Shown: positions 1 through 7,164 of the stretch, one piece after another
Numbering within the stretch: the stretch's first letter is position 1
How the letters are laid out: each line of letters opens with the position of its first letter
NCBI GenBank assembly: GCA_900319505.1
Contig: ONOV01000065.1
Span: 1 to 13,414, forward strand
Source: an uncultured Erysipelotrichaceae bacterium
GTDB lineage: Bacteria; Bacillota_I; Bacilli_A; Erysipelotrichales; Erysipelotrichaceae
Reading direction: 5' to 3'
Length of the DNA: 13,414 nucleotides
Position numbers and translations under genes: made by a program
Notes under the pieces: generated by a model
Seen by the model: the letters and a program-made list of their open reading frames with translations, nothing else
Told to the model about the DNA's origin: nothing
Database searches by the model: none

Positions 1-34
1 ACTGCTACAATAGCTGAGGTTGTAAGAGGTTTTT

Positions 35-910
35 ATGGAAGAGAAAATCGCAGTAACACTGCAGAATAAAAATGATATGCCGGCTTTCATCAATGCCGGG
101 GCAGTAATTCTGATCGCTGCCATAGAGAAGTTCAGCTCCAGTGCCCTTGCCAAAGTGAAGCAGGAAGAGATACCGGAGCTGAAAGAAAGTGCAGAAGCCC
201 TTGGGGCAGAACTGCATCTTCTTGTCAACCGGCTGTTTCATGAAACAGAAGTAGACGAACTGTGTCTGTTTCTGAAGGAAATGGATGCCATCGGCATCAG
301 GACCGTGTGGTTTGCGGATCCGGCGGTATTAGACATCAAAGAGAAAGAACATCTTTCCTTTGCCTGTATCTATATGCCGGACACACTTCTGACAAGCCGG
401 CAGGACATGGAAGTATGGCATGCCATGGGGGCGGCTTACGGGGTGATTTCCCCGCTTCTGAGCAGAACAGAAGAAAAAGAAATCACCTGCAGTCCCCATG
501 CTGTTGTACCGGTCCATGGCCATATGGTGATGTCGCGCTCCTACCGTCATCTGCTTTCCGGCTGGCAGCGGGCTGCCGGCATTGATGCCCGGCTTTCAGA
601 AAATACACATCTGACAATCCGGGAGAAGAAACGGGAGGATCAGATGCCGATTTATGAAGATGAGACAGGCACATTGATCTATACGGATTATGTGCTCCGT
701 TCCTTTCATGATTTTTCTTCCTTCCGGCGGGACGGCGGTATTTATCTTATTGACAGTGTGTTCATGGACAGGGTGGCCTGCTTTGAAGCAGTTCACAGCT
801 ATCGAAGGATCATTGAAGGAGAGAATGCACAGGATGTGGAAAAGGAATACAGAGAGAAGTTTCCTGGCGAAAAGCTGAGTGAGGGGTATTATGGAGAAAA
901 TGTCCAGTAA
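35..910 (+). CDS. trhP1: U32-family protein, TrhP1/YrrN-like (tRNA U34 hydroxylation partner)
   Basis: The 291-residue product resembles the short U32 protein that precedes the main U32 protein in Bacillus (YrrN, now TrhP1, about 309 residues). It is expected to act with the next gene product in prephenate-dependent hydroxylation of uridine 34 in tRNA. Assignment rests on length, the tandem order and a TIM-barrel-like pattern (for example GAVILIAA near residue 22 and GIRTVWFADPAV near residue 88). It lacks the cysteine-rich U32 signature, as expected for this partner. The ATG follows an AAGAGG-like site at 24-29. The end of the gene overlaps the start of the next by 20 bases, so the two are probably translationally coupled. 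Bases 1-34 have no complete gene; a frame ending in TAG at 11-13 could be the tail of an upstream gene. In Bacillus that would be the methyltransferase YrrM/TrmR, which cannot be confirmed here. The family call is fairly secure; the exact tRNA role is inferred. Confidence 0.72.
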   Translation: MEEKIAVTLQNKNDMPAFINAGAVILIAAIEKFSSSALAKVKQEEIPELKESAEALGAELHLLVNRLFHETEVDELCLFLKEMDAIGIRTVWFADPAVLDIKEKEHLSFACIYMPDTLLTSRQDMEVWHAMGAAYGVISPLLSRTEEKEITCSPHAVVPVHGHMVMSRSYRHLLSGWQRAAGIDARLSENTHLTIREKKREDQMPIYEDETGTLIYTDYVLRSFHDFSSFRRDGGIYLIDSVFMDRVACFEAVHSYRRIIEGENAQDVEKEYREKFPGEKLSEGYYGENVQ

Positions 911-2138
911 GAAAATGAAGAAGCCGGAACTGCTTGCCCCATGCGGTGATCTGTACCGGGCAAAACTGGCCATATCCTATGGGGCCAATGCAGTGTATCT
1001 TGGCGGCAGGAAATATTCCCTGCGGGCCAGAGCTTCCAACTTCTCGGAAAAAGAGATTCAGGAAATCTGTTCATTTGCCAAAGATCATGGCGCAGCGGTT
1101 CATGTGACGGTCAATATCATCCCGCATCCTTCTGACTTTGACGGTCTGAAGGAATACCTGCAGAATCTGGCCGCCTATGGCGTTACGGCTGTCATTACAG
1201 CTTCTGCTGCCATCATGAAGCTGGCCGCAGAATGTGCCCCCTCTCTTGCCGTGCACTGCAGCACGCAGATGTCAGTTACCAATGCCTCAGCGGCTTCTTT
1301 TCTGGCGGAAAAGCTGGGGATTCAGAGAGTTGTACTGGCCCGGGAATGCACATTGAAGGAAATTGCCCGTTTTACTGCAGAATGTCCGATTGAAACAGAA
1401 GCGTTTATTCATGGGGGAATGTGTGTGAACTACAGCGGCAGATGCACGCTGTCCAACCGCATGACCGAACGGGATGCCAACCGGGGCGGCTGTGCCCAGA
1501 GCTGCCGCTGGCAGTATGATGTATACCGCAATGGAGAAAAGATCAGTCCGGATGACTTCCCGTTTACCATGGGTTCGAGGGATATGATGGCAGCTCATGA
1601 AATCGCGTCTCTGATGCGGGCCGGGGTGGATTCACTCAAGATCGAAGGACGCATGAAAAGTGAATACTATGTGGCTTCGGTTGTGTCCGGCTACCGGCAT
1701 CTGATTGATGCGATCTATGCAAAGCAGGATGATCTTTCTGAAGAGGAAATCAGACCGTACATTGCTGAAATCATGAAAGGGGAGAACCGGGAAGTATTCC
1801 CGGGCAACTACTATGGTGATGCAGCGGAAAAAGGCATCATCTACCATGAAAACAGCAATGCCCATGTCAATCATGACTTCCTGGGTGTTGTAGACAGCTA
1901 TGATCCGCAGACAGGGACGATGATCATGGTGACCCGCAATCCCTTTAACCTGCATGAGGCAGTGGAAGTACTGCGCCAGGGTGAAAGTACACAGTGTTTC
2001 AGAATGGATGAAATTGAAGATGAAGAGGGAAACAGACTGGAACAGTCACGGGCGCCGATGAAGCGGCTCAGGATCCGGATTCCCTTTGCGGTCAGAAAGA
2101 ACGATATCGTAAGGAAGGTGTCCAATGATACAGATTGA
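891..2138 (+). CDS. trhP2: U32-family peptidase-like tRNA hydroxylation protein, TrhP2/YrrO-like
   Basis: This 415-residue protein is a full U32-family member. The classical signature is visible: E170, then HGGMC with C178, GRC with C185, followed by TLSN. Further cysteines C201 and C205 lie in GGCAQSC. Four cysteines with this spacing are typical of the RlhA/TrhP branch, where they are thought to hold an iron-sulfur cluster. The N-terminus PELLAPCGDLYRAKLAISYG is the usual U32 opening. Members of this branch hydroxylate RNA (tRNA U34 for TrhP) rather than cleave peptides, although they are often annotated as peptidases. I chose ATG 891 over the in-frame GTG at 879 because GAGGGG (881-886) sits four bases before it; ATG 900 is a less likely alternative. 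The stop overlaps the start of the next methyltransferase by 14 bases, which supports one three-gene operon for RNA modification. A proteolytic role is less likely but not excluded. Confidence 0.85.
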   Translation: MEKMSSKKMKKPELLAPCGDLYRAKLAISYGANAVYLGGRKYSLRARASNFSEKEIQEICSFAKDHGAAVHVTVNIIPHPSDFDGLKEYLQNLAAYGVTAVITASAAIMKLAAECAPSLAVHCSTQMSVTNASAASFLAEKLGIQRVVLARECTLKEIARFTAECPIETEAFIHGGMCVNYSGRCTLSNRMTERDANRGGCAQSCRWQYDVYRNGEKISPDDFPFTMGSRDMMAAHEIASLMRAGVDSLKIEGRMKSEYYVASVVSGYRHLIDAIYAKQDDLSEEEIRPYIAEIMKGENREVFPGNYYGDAAEKGIIYHENSNAHVNHDFLGVVDSYDPQTGTMIMVTRNPFNLHEAVEVLRQGESTQCFRMDEIEDEEGNRLEQSRAPMKRLRIRIPFAVRKNDIVRKVSNDTD

Positions 2139-2853
2139 AGGCGGCTTAAGCGTCAAGGCGGCGCTGCTGGCAGGCCGCAGAAAAACCGACGTGATCTATC
2201 TTGATGAAACAAGACATGACAAGGATGCCAGGTTCATTCAATACCGGGCAATAGACAGGCATGTGCCGCTGAAGCGGGTGCCAAGAGAGAAAATTGATGC
2301 CATGGCCCGGGGGCGTACTCATGGCGGGGTTATCGCTGAAGTAGAAGAAAGAAGCTGGCAGACCATGGATGACGTGCTGTTGAAAGAACCGCTGCTGTTT
2401 TTAGTTGAAGGGGTGGAAGATCCCTATAACCTCGGCTATATCATGCGCTCTGTTTACAGTGCGGGATGTACCGGACTGCTAGTCAGAAACAGAGACTGGT
2501 CGCAGGCCGAAGGCACGATTCTGAAAGCCAGTGCCGGTGCCTTTGAATACCTCAATGTCATTCCTTCAGATGATCTGCCGTCTTTGTGCCATGAAGTGAA
2601 AAAAGCCGGGCTGAAGTGCTATGCGGCCATGCGAAAAGATGCGATTGCCTACTGGGACGCGGATTATGTAAAGCCGTGTCTTATTGCGATCGGCGGGGAG
2701 ATGCGCGGTTTATCCGCCAGGGTTATGGCGGAAATGGATCAGAATATTTACATTCCCTATGCCAATGATTTCCGGGCGTCTTTGAATGCGGCAGGTGCCT
2801 GTGCAGCGATTGCGTTTGAAAGTTTCAGACAGAGAAAAAATTTTCATGAATAA
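2125..2853 (+). CDS. TrmH/SpoU-family RNA 2'-O-methyltransferase
   Basis: The 242-residue protein is a SPOUT-class (SpoU/TrmH) RNA ribose methyltransferase. Motif 1 is D99-P-Y-N-L-G through R108 after VEGVE. Motif 2 is GGEMRGLS at 190-197. Motif 3 is ASLNAAGACAAIAFE with N221. These form the knotted SAM-binding site. The N-terminal part (residues 1-75) looks like a shortened SpoU substrate-binding domain ending in THGGVIAEV, equivalent to the HQG motif of RlmB/TrmH proteins. The target nucleotide, in rRNA or tRNA, cannot be told from sequence. The start is supported by AAGGAAGG eight bases upstream and by the overlap with the preceding U32 gene. The gene is clearly distinct from the second TrmH-family gene at 7165-7890. 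No clear rho-independent terminator follows; an AT-rich dyad spans its last codons. Confidence 0.85.
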   Translation: MIQIEGGLSVKAALLAGRRKTDVIYLDETRHDKDARFIQYRAIDRHVPLKRVPREKIDAMARGRTHGGVIAEVEERSWQTMDDVLLKEPLLFLVEGVEDPYNLGYIMRSVYSAGCTGLLVRNRDWSQAEGTILKASAGAFEYLNVIPSDDLPSLCHEVKKAGLKCYAAMRKDAIAYWDADYVKPCLIAIGGEMRGLSARVMAEMDQNIYIPYANDFRASLNAAGACAAIAFESFRQRKNFHE

Positions 2854-2874
2854 TTGTAACAAATTTCATGAAAA
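2841..2874. repeat. Twin TTCATGAA dyads, possible operator for the downstream gene
   Basis: TTTTCATGAA (2841-2850) and TTTCATGAAAA (2864-2874) share a perfect 8-base palindrome. Their centres are exactly 22 bp apart, about two helical turns. The first copy doubles as the last sense codons of the methyltransferase gene; the second lies in the spacer between the -35 region and the extended -10 of the next promoter. The two copies could also pair with each other into a 10-bp AT-rich stem. An operator role is inferred from the geometry only. Confidence 0.35.
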
Positions 2875-2905
2875 GCTGGTAATATAGTTAAGGTCTATTA
2901 GGAGG
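2857..2905 (+). promoter_or_regulatory. Probable extended -10 promoter and strong ribosome binding site for the PEPCK-like gene
   Basis: TGGTAATAT at 2877-2885 matches an extended -10 (TGnTATAAT). The -35 position 17 bases upstream (2857-2862, TAACAA) is poor, as is common with extended -10 promoters. AGGAGG at 2900-2905 lies four bases before ATG 2910. An own promoter fits the 56-base gap after an otherwise overlapping operon. Confidence 0.5.
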
Positions 2906-2909
2906 ACAC

Positions 2910-4619
2910 ATGAAAGAAGCGTATTATTTCCACGAGAATACCGTCATTCTGAACTATTCCAAGTTCTATGTCAGAAAGCCTTCGGCACTGATTGAAAGTG
3001 ACGGCTTCAATGCTTTCCTGCATTATTACCTGCAGTATCTGGATGAGAAACATCATGATCTGCATGAGTTCCTGTTCAGAAACCATGACAGTGAAGAGTC
3101 TGTACGCAGTGATATCAAGTCCGTACTGAAGCTCTTACTGGTGCTGGATCTGGATCAGATTGACCATGACTATGTCAGAGTCCCGCATATTCTGCTGGAT
3201 ATTATTGAAGAGGGCTATCACTACTGGCGTTCTCTTCAGCGTTTCTCAGTCTTATATACACACAATGAAACGGGTTTCCAGATGAACTCTTTCATTGCCG
3301 CAGACGGACAGTTCAATGCCGTATGCCTTTCCTTCTACCGTCAGGTTCAGCAGAAGGTACAGGGCGCCAGCAACCGTGTCTACAGACAGCTGCAGGCCGG
3401 CACCAATGCCGCTCTTCTGCTGCAGTATTACAAGTGGAACGTACCGAACGGCTATGAGGCATTCAGCGATATTCCGTTTGTGCATGAGGTCATGCTGAGA
3501 ACACCGCTGATCATTCATCCCAAGTCCAACAAGCGTACCAACGTCTTCAAGGATGATGATCATAACCCGGTGCTTGACTTCGTCAAGGGTAAGGAGGAAT
3601 GGCTGTGCTTCCCGGCCAAGGTCGGTTCACTGCTGATCTTCTGCTATTTCCACAGAAACTTCATTTCTTCCGCAGCGGCTACCGCCAACCTGTTTGAACT
3701 GGCGGCGATGGAAGATGTGGAAGACAAGAAGCCGGATGCGATCATGATCTTCGGCAACCCGGACGGCCGTGATGATACAACGTTCTATCATGATGAAGAC
3801 AATGATATCTGGATCGGCAAGGACAGTGCTACGGATAAGATCGACTACTTCGGCTATACCAAGAAGACAATCCTGACCCTGCACAACCTGGCCATGATTT
3901 CAAGAGGATGGCTGCCGATTCATGGTGCGATGGTCAATATCTATCTCAAGGATGGCACAAAGAAGGGTCTCATGTTCATGGGCGACTCCGGTGCCGGCAA
4001 GTCTGAAACGATTGAAGCGCTGTCCACGCTGGCAAGTGATCTGATCGATCATCAGGAAACAGTCTTTGATGATATGGGTACCATTCATCTGGACAAGGAT
4101 GGAAATATCCGGGCCCAGGGCACGGAAATCGGTGCTTTCGTCAGACTGGATGATCTGGATAAAGGTACAGCCTATAAAGATATGGACCGTTCTATCTTCT
4201 TTAATCCGGAAAAGCCGAATGCCCGTGTTGTCATTCCGGCAGCACCGTATGATGTTGTCACAAGCGACCACAAGGTTGACTGCTTCCTGTATGCCAACAA
4301 CTATACGGATAAGAGAGGCATGCACTGGTTTGAAAACAGAAAAGGAGCTGAACAGACTTTCATTGAAGGCAAGCGTTTTGCTCTCGGTACAACCCAGGAG
4401 AAAGGTCTTTCCACCACATTCTTCGCCAATCCGTTCGGTCCGATGCAGAGACAGGATTCCTGCCGCAAGCTGATCGATAAGATGTTTGATGCTTTATATG
4501 AACAGAAGATTCCGGTAGGTGAGATCTATACCTGCCTTGGTCTGCCTGATAAAGGCGATCATGGCATCAACCAGGCGGCGGAAGCACTGCTTGACTTTGT
4601 CAAGAACGGTAAAAAGTAA
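2910..4619 (+). CDS. PEP-carboxykinase-like P-loop protein with an HPr-kinase-like Walker A loop, function unknown
   Basis: The 569-residue protein has a C-terminal half (about 285-569) in PEP carboxykinase order. K318/K319 in YTKKTIL and H338 in LPIHGAM align with the PckA Mn-binding lysine and histidine, at the same 19-residue spacing I recall for E. coli K213 and H232. The Walker A loop is MGDSGAGKSE (357-366), close to HPr kinase GDSGIGKSE rather than PckA GLSGTGKTT. FDDMGT (D387, D388) matches the kinase-2 aspartates. R439 in PNARVVIP matches the PckA NTRVSYP region, and GTTQEKGLSTTFF (from 493) matches the adenine-lid strand. I see neither the PckA RSPKDK substrate loop nor EGGCYAK, nor the HprK EIRGLGII signature. 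The first 280 residues are unrecognised and have no signal peptide or membrane segment. Codon use (AAG, AAC, TTC favoured) resembles pheST and suggests good expression. It is single-gene and convergent with the two-component operon. It could be a phosphotransferase acting on a protein or small molecule; the substrate is unknown. Confidence 0.7.
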   Translation: MKEAYYFHENTVILNYSKFYVRKPSALIESDGFNAFLHYYLQYLDEKHHDLHEFLFRNHDSEESVRSDIKSVLKLLLVLDLDQIDHDYVRVPHILLDIIEEGYHYWRSLQRFSVLYTHNETGFQMNSFIAADGQFNAVCLSFYRQVQQKVQGASNRVYRQLQAGTNAALLLQYYKWNVPNGYEAFSDIPFVHEVMLRTPLIIHPKSNKRTNVFKDDDHNPVLDFVKGKEEWLCFPAKVGSLLIFCYFHRNFISSAAATANLFELAAMEDVEDKKPDAIMIFGNPDGRDDTTFYHDEDNDIWIGKDSATDKIDYFGYTKKTILTLHNLAMISRGWLPIHGAMVNIYLKDGTKKGLMFMGDSGAGKSETIEALSTLASDLIDHQETVFDDMGTIHLDKDGNIRAQGTEIGAFVRLDDLDKGTAYKDMDRSIFFNPEKPNARVVIPAAPYDVVTSDHKVDCFLYANNYTDKRGMHWFENRKGAEQTFIEGKRFALGTTQEKGLSTTFFANPFGPMQRQDSCRKLIDKMFDALYEQKIPVGEIYTCLGLPDKGDHGINQAAEALLDFVKNGKK

Positions 4620-4642
4620 TTATCATATTCATGTGTCTGATC

Positions 4643-4670
4643 AAGAGCGGGAAAAATCCTGCTCTTTTTT
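4643..4670 (+). terminator. Rho-independent terminator of the PEPCK-like gene
   Basis: AAGAGCGGG (4643-4651) pairs with CCTGCTCTT (4658-4666) across a six-base A-rich loop, with one G-T pair. A T tract runs to 4670. It lies 24 bases past the stop codon. Confidence 0.85.
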
Positions 4671-4680
4671 ACTTCATCAG

Positions 4681-4704
4681 AAAAAGAACACCATGACGGT
4701 GTCC
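4681..4704 (-). terminator. Rho-independent terminator of the two-component operon
   Basis: Read on the minus strand, GGACACC and GGTGTTC form a seven-base-pair stem (one G-T pair) with loop GTCAT, followed by TTTTT. It lies 17 bases past the histidine kinase stop. It is separate from the plus-strand terminator, so each convergent unit has its own stop signal. Confidence 0.75.
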
Positions 4705-4721
4705 TTATAAGGAGATGAAAG

Positions 4722-6377
4722 TTATTTCTGTACAGCCGGGAAGCGGGCTGTGAAGGCAGTGCCCTGGCTGATCTTGGACTGAACGGTGATGCGGCCATGA
4801 GAGAGCTGAACGGCATGCTTGACGATGGAAAGGCCAAGGCCGGTGCCGCCGGTAGCGCGGGAATGGGATTTGTCTACCCGGTAGAAGCGTTCAAATACAT
4901 GCGGCAGGGATTCACGGGGAATACCGATGCCGTTATCGGATACTTCCAGTACTGCTTCATCATGTTTGCGGCGCGTCTTGACTTTGACATAGCCGCCGGC
5001 CAGGTTGTAGCGGATAGCGTTGTCCATGAGGTTGTATATGATTTCATAGATGAGTCTGCTGTTGGCATTGATCCATACGCTTTCAATGTCAAATTTCAGC
5101 TCTACCTGATGTTCCCTGGCTTCTGCGGAAACAGCTTCCGCCGCTTCATTGACCAGGTCCTTGAGGTTGAGTGTATTGACATCGACAACATTGCCTTCAT
5201 CCAGCTGTGACAGGCGGATGATATCATCAATCAGCTGCAGCATCCGGCAGGATTCCGTATGAATCTTACGGGCAAAGCTGTCACAGTCCTTGGGATCCAC
5301 CAGATGGTTTTCCATGAGTTCCGAGTAGCCCATGATGGACTGCAGCGGTGTTTTGAGCTCATGTGATACATTGGCGGTGAACTGACGTCTGACTTCCTCT
5401 GCGGCATAGTTTTCCGTGACATCCTGTACCAGGATGGAAGCGCCGGTCTGTACGCCGTGGGAGCGGATCGGACTGGCATCTGCCCGCAGGGTGATGTCGC
5501 TTGTTTTGAGAATGACTTCAGCCCCATAGTTGTGCATGACATCGCTGATGAGACCGGCAAACTTGGAATCATCGGTGAAATCGGTGATTTTCTTCGGCTT
5601 CTTATCCAGATCAAACAGATCCAGAGCTGCTTCGTTGACGGAGAGAATTTCCTGGTTCATATTGATGAGAATCAGACCTTCGTTGATATTCTTTGTCACG
5701 GCTTCAAATTCCTTCTTCCGCTGATGGAGCTGTTCCATCTGTTCATCAATCTGCCGGTTCTGTTTATCAATACGGGTAAGCAGAGGGGTGATTTCCTCAT
5801 AGGTTTTCTGGGCAAGGGGATGATCCAGGTCTACTTCATTGATCGGCTTGGCAAGGTCTTTGCTTAATTTATTGGCGATCAATGAAGAACTCAGAATGGA
5901 AAGGATCAGCAGGACCAGCATCGGTGACAGCATGCGCAGGGTAAGGATGCCGACGGTATCATACGTTTCGGCAATACGCACCACCGTACCGTCATCACAT
6001 TTCACGGCATAGTAGATCGTTCTTTCCGCCAGGGTAACAGAATAGCGGATATCCTCGCCGGTACCGTCTGTGAAAGCTTCTTTGACTTCGGTTCTGTTTT
6101 TATGGTTTTCCATTGTGACCGGATCTGCTTCCGAGTCATAGAGCACTGAACCATCCTGATCGATCCAGGTCAGACGGTAGCTATGCGGTGCAAGACTTTT
6201 CAGATAGTTTTCGCCGCCATACGCCACGCCTTCCGCAGCCAGCTGGGCCTCGGTATCCATCCTGTTTTCCTCCACTGTAATGAAGTGGTGGTTCACAATA
6301 AGAATCACGATCACCATGGCAATCGCCATGATGACGGCCATGGTCAAAGCAACGGTGCGGAATATCTTTTTTCTCAT
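4722..6377 (-). CDS. PhoR-like membrane sensor histidine kinase
   Basis: This 551-residue two-component sensor has transmembrane segments at about 8-28 and 148-168. They flank an extracytoplasmic domain of about 115 residues with a Cache/PAS-like core (LTWIDQDGSVLYDSEAD, MENHKNR, RYSVT). A HAMP-like linker and coiled coil (about 170-230) and a cytoplasmic PAS domain (about 225-330) follow. The HisKA H-box is SHELKTP with H339 as phosphoacceptor. The HATPase domain shows the N-box with N453, the G1 box DNGIGIP (481-487) and GGTGLGLS (510-517). All catalytic motifs look intact. The architecture matches PhoR/ResE/WalK kinases, and the Pho-like boxes upstream of the operon favour a phosphate role. 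ATG 6377 overlaps the regulator stop as ATGA, with GGGAGGA just upstream, so translation is coupled. No pst genes are present in the window. Another stimulus, such as envelope stress, remains possible. Confidence 0.88.
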   Translation of the reverse strand: MRKKIFRTVALTMAVIMAIAMVIVILIVNHHFITVEENRMDTEAQLAAEGVAYGGENYLKSLAPHSYRLTWIDQDGSVLYDSEADPVTMENHKNRTEVKEAFTDGTGEDIRYSVTLAERTIYYAVKCDDGTVVRIAETYDTVGILTLRMLSPMLVLLILSILSSSLIANKLSKDLAKPINEVDLDHPLAQKTYEEITPLLTRIDKQNRQIDEQMEQLHQRKKEFEAVTKNINEGLILINMNQEILSVNEAALDLFDLDKKPKKITDFTDDSKFAGLISDVMHNYGAEVILKTSDITLRADASPIRSHGVQTGASILVQDVTENYAAEEVRRQFTANVSHELKTPLQSIMGYSELMENHLVDPKDCDSFARKIHTESCRMLQLIDDIIRLSQLDEGNVVDVNTLNLKDLVNEAAEAVSAEAREHQVELKFDIESVWINANSRLIYEIIYNLMDNAIRYNLAGGYVKVKTRRKHDEAVLEVSDNGIGIPRESLPHVFERFYRVDKSHSRATGGTGLGLSIVKHAVQLSHGRITVQSKISQGTAFTARFPAVQK

Positions 6378-7045
6378 ACATCCTCCCGGTAGCGGTAGCC
6401 GACACCTCTTACCGTATCAATATGCCTGCCGGCATCGCCGAGTTTCTGTCTGAGTGTACGGATATGGACATCGATGGTACGTGTTTCACCATCATATTCC
6501 GAGCCCCATATGTCATTGAGCAGCTGGTCTCTGGTAAAGACTATGCCGGGATGGCGCATCAGCATGCTCAGCAGTTCATATTCCTTCAGCGTCAGCTGAA
6601 TCTGATCATTGTACACACGCACTTCATGCTTGTCTTCATCAATGGTGATTTCACTGTTTTCAATCACCCGCTGCGGCCGTGCACCGGCTCTGCGCAGAAC
6701 AGCTCTGACCCTTGACACCATCTCCATCATGCCAAACGGCTTGGCCAGATAATCATCAGCTCCGACATCCAGGCCCTGTATCTTGTCATACTCCGAGCCT
6801 TTGGCACTGGCCAGGATGATTGGAATATCCGATACAGAAGGGTCTTTCTTCAGCTGTTTCAAAAGATCAATGCCGTCCATGTCCGGCAGCATGATATCCA
6901 GAATCACCAGTTCCGGCTTCTCTTTCTTGAGAACATTGAAAAAGTCTGTACCGGTCTCAAAGCCTTCTGCTTCAAAACCGCACGACTTCAGGGTATAGAT
7001 CTCTATTTCACGAATGCTGGCATCATCTTCCACACAATAAATCAT
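6374..7045 (-). CDS. OmpR/PhoB-family response regulator
   Basis: The 223-residue DNA-binding regulator is the partner of the adjacent kinase. The receiver domain (1-118) has acidic residues E6, D7 and D8, phosphoacceptor D50 in LDIMLPDMDG, the conserved hydroxyl residue S80 and K102 in LAKPF. The C-terminal winged helix (about 128-220) shows LTLKEYELLSML, the recognition-helix stretch GETRTIDVHIRTLRQKLG and the wing VRGVGYRY. All of this is typical of PhoB/PhoP/OmpR. It lies first in a two-gene minus-strand operon and overlaps the kinase start. GAAGGTGA lies six bases before the ATG on the minus strand. Repeats upstream (7087-7125) look like sites for a regulator of this family, so autoregulation is likely. 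The phosphate-regulon assignment is inferred from these repeats and the kinase type. Confidence 0.9.
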   Translation of the reverse strand: MIYCVEDDASIREIEIYTLKSCGFEAEGFETGTDFFNVLKKEKPELVILDIMLPDMDGIDLLKQLKKDPSVSDIPIILASAKGSEYDKIQGLDVGADDYLAKPFGMMEMVSRVRAVLRRAGARPQRVIENSEITIDEDKHEVRVYNDQIQLTLKEYELLSMLMRHPGIVFTRDQLLNDIWGSEYDGETRTIDVHIRTLRQKLGDAGRHIDTVRGVGYRYREDV

Positions 7046-7073
7046 CGCCTGTCACCTTCTTTTACATATTCAT

Positions 7074-7125
7074 AATATAAAATCCGTGTAAATAAATAAG
7101 GCGTCAAATGTTAAATTCGTGTAAA
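7074..7125 (-). promoter_or_regulatory. Pho-box-like repeats and promoter region of the two-component operon
   Basis: On the minus strand TTTACA (7120-7125), TTAACA (7109-7114) and TTTACA (7087-7092) start in register on an 11-bp grid; the slot between the last two is not matched. Bacillus PhoP boxes are TT(A/T/C)ACA repeats with spacers near five bases, which is what the first pair shows. A TATATT at 7074-7079 downstream could be the -10, with no good -35, as is usual at activated promoters. The region separates the divergent regulator and methyltransferase genes and could control both. Confidence 0.5.
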
Positions 7126-7164
7126 TTGGAACACAGAAGAGAAAAGAATAGTAGAATACCAGTT

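Noticed and set aside
1..13. Tail of an upstream methyltransferase gene (YrrM/TrmR) ending at TAG 11-13
   Set aside because: Only four codons are visible, too few to support a feature; the idea rests on Bacillus gene order alone.
879..890. GTG at 879 as the start of the second U32 gene
   Set aside because: GAGGGG at 881-886 would then lie inside the coding sequence; it is correctly spaced for ATG 891.
3900..4325. Minus-strand 141-codon frame opposite the PEPCK-like gene
   Set aside because: Its composition reflects the highly biased codons of the plus-strand gene; no supporting start or domain.
2910..4619. Calling this gene pckA or hprK outright
   Set aside because: Key PckA substrate motifs and the HprK signature are both missing, and half of the protein matches neither family, so only a superfamily-level call is justified.
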